DNA from: Bacillota bacterium
Lineage (GTDB): Bacteria > Bacillota > Sulfobacillia > JAJZYS01 > JAJYTV01
DNA length: 6,985 nucleotides
NCBI GenBank assembly: GCA_021792885.1
Contig: JAJYTV010000092.1
Coordinates: forward strand, 1 to 6,985
Reading direction: 5' to 3'
Shown here piece by piece: positions 6,790 to 6,985 of this stretch. The notes beneath the pieces were generated by a model. That model was given only the letters and a program-made list of their open reading frames with translations, was not told where the DNA came from and searched no databases. Positions within the stretch are counted from its first letter, which is position 1; every line of letters begins with the position of its first letter. The position numbers were made by a program, and so were the translations under genes.

Positions 6790-6806
6790 GTTCGGTAGGA
6801 TGTTCG
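6788..6806. repeat. 7-base direct repeat at the DUF2786 start
   Basis: ATGTTCG occurs at 6788-6794 and again at 6800-6806 on the plus strand (CGAACAT on the coding strand), 12 bases apart, with one copy touching the start codon. The spacing, just over one helical turn, would suit a regulator or operator, but the repeat is short and could be chance. I find no convincing -35/-10 pair in the gap. Confidence 0.35.
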
Positions 6807-6841
6807 CTTTGGCAGCGTACGGTTCCTGGCGGCGAGTGCAT

Positions 6842-6865
6842 CCCGCGCGCGAGCGCCGGCGCGGG
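6842..6865 (-). terminator. GC hairpin after the hydrolase gene, weak terminator candidate
   Basis: CCCGCGC (6842-6848) pairs with GCGCGGG (6859-6865) around a 10-base loop, one base past the minus-strand stop codon at 6867-6869. No U-tract follows on that strand, so a classical intrinsic terminator is not supported; it may be a 3'-end structure or simple GC bias. Confidence 0.25.
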
Positions 6866-6866
6866 C

Positions 6867-6985
6867 CTATTCGGGTTGGTGCAGCTCCTCTTCCAGGAGG
6901 TAGCGCACCGCCTCGGGCAGGTGGCGCAGCGTGCCGATGTGCCCTGCGCCCGGCACAACGGTGAGCTGCGCTCCGGGGATCGACT
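6867..6985 (-). CDS. Alpha/beta-hydrolase-like protein, C-terminal fragment
   Basis: Only the last 38 codons and a TAG stop are in the window; the gene enters from the right edge on the minus strand. The tail reads IPGAQLTVVPGAGHIG, then LRHLPEAVRYLLEEEL. This is the usual end of an alpha/beta hydrolase: a strand, the 'GaGH' turn that carries the catalytic histidine, then a final helix with a 'PEAV...L' pattern. Substrate and subfamily cannot be judged from this fragment. It lies 77 bases upstream of, and in the same direction as, the DUF2786 gene, so it could share a transcript with it if the hairpin between them does not stop transcription. Confidence 0.68.
   Translation of the reverse strand, partial: SIPGAQLTVVPGAGHIGTLRHLPEAVRYLLEEELHQPE

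Noticed and set aside
6788..6806. Possible SOS/LexA box
   Set aside because: The repeats are direct, not the CGAAC-N4-GTTCG palindrome of Bacillota and Actinobacteria. The alphaproteobacterial GTTC-N7-GTTC form would need 7 bases between the GTTC units, but there are 8, and nothing else suggests that group.

Overview
The window is very GC-rich (roughly 70% by eye), densely packed, and entirely protein-coding apart from about 77 bases near the right end. Several genes have near-consensus Shine-Dalgarno sites (AAGGAGGT or AGGAGGT, 7-9 bases before the start), and TTG and GTG starts are used. No secretin gene is seen among the pilus/secretion-type genes. Together these fit a monoderm bacterium, most plausibly a high-GC member of the Bacillota. 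That is an inference; there is no taxonomic marker gene here.

Left and centre (1-5364, + strand): six genes in one tight, translationally coupled operon. In order they are a VirB4/HerA-type conjugation ATPase (5' end cut by the window edge), a small SAF-domain protein like CpaB/RcpC, a CpaE/TadZ-like MinD-fold protein with no usable nucleotide-binding motifs, a CpaF/TadA (VirB11-type) hexameric secretion ATPase, and two type II secretion F-domain membrane proteins in the positions of TadB and TadC. From the second gene onward the order is that of a Tad/Flp pilus locus, but each protein whose usual length I know is short, and the gene in front is a type IV secretion motor rather than a pilus gene. 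No pilin, prepilin peptidase, TadE/F-like protein, coupling protein or relaxase lies in the window; any would have to be upstream. The likely product is an envelope machine combining a Tad-type assembly platform with a VirB4 motor, possibly for DNA or protein transfer on a mobile element.

Right (5371-6789, - strand): a two-gene unit converging on the operon with only 6 bases between the stop codons. It holds a DUF2786-domain protein, often seen in phages and mobile elements, followed directly by a CPBP-family intramembrane metalloprotease whose TTG start touches the upstream stop codon and whose Shine-Dalgarno lies inside the upstream gene. The far right edge (6867-6985, - strand) carries the last 38 codons of an alpha/beta-hydrolase-like protein. 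The short gap between it and the DUF2786 gene contains a GC hairpin and a 7-base direct repeat.
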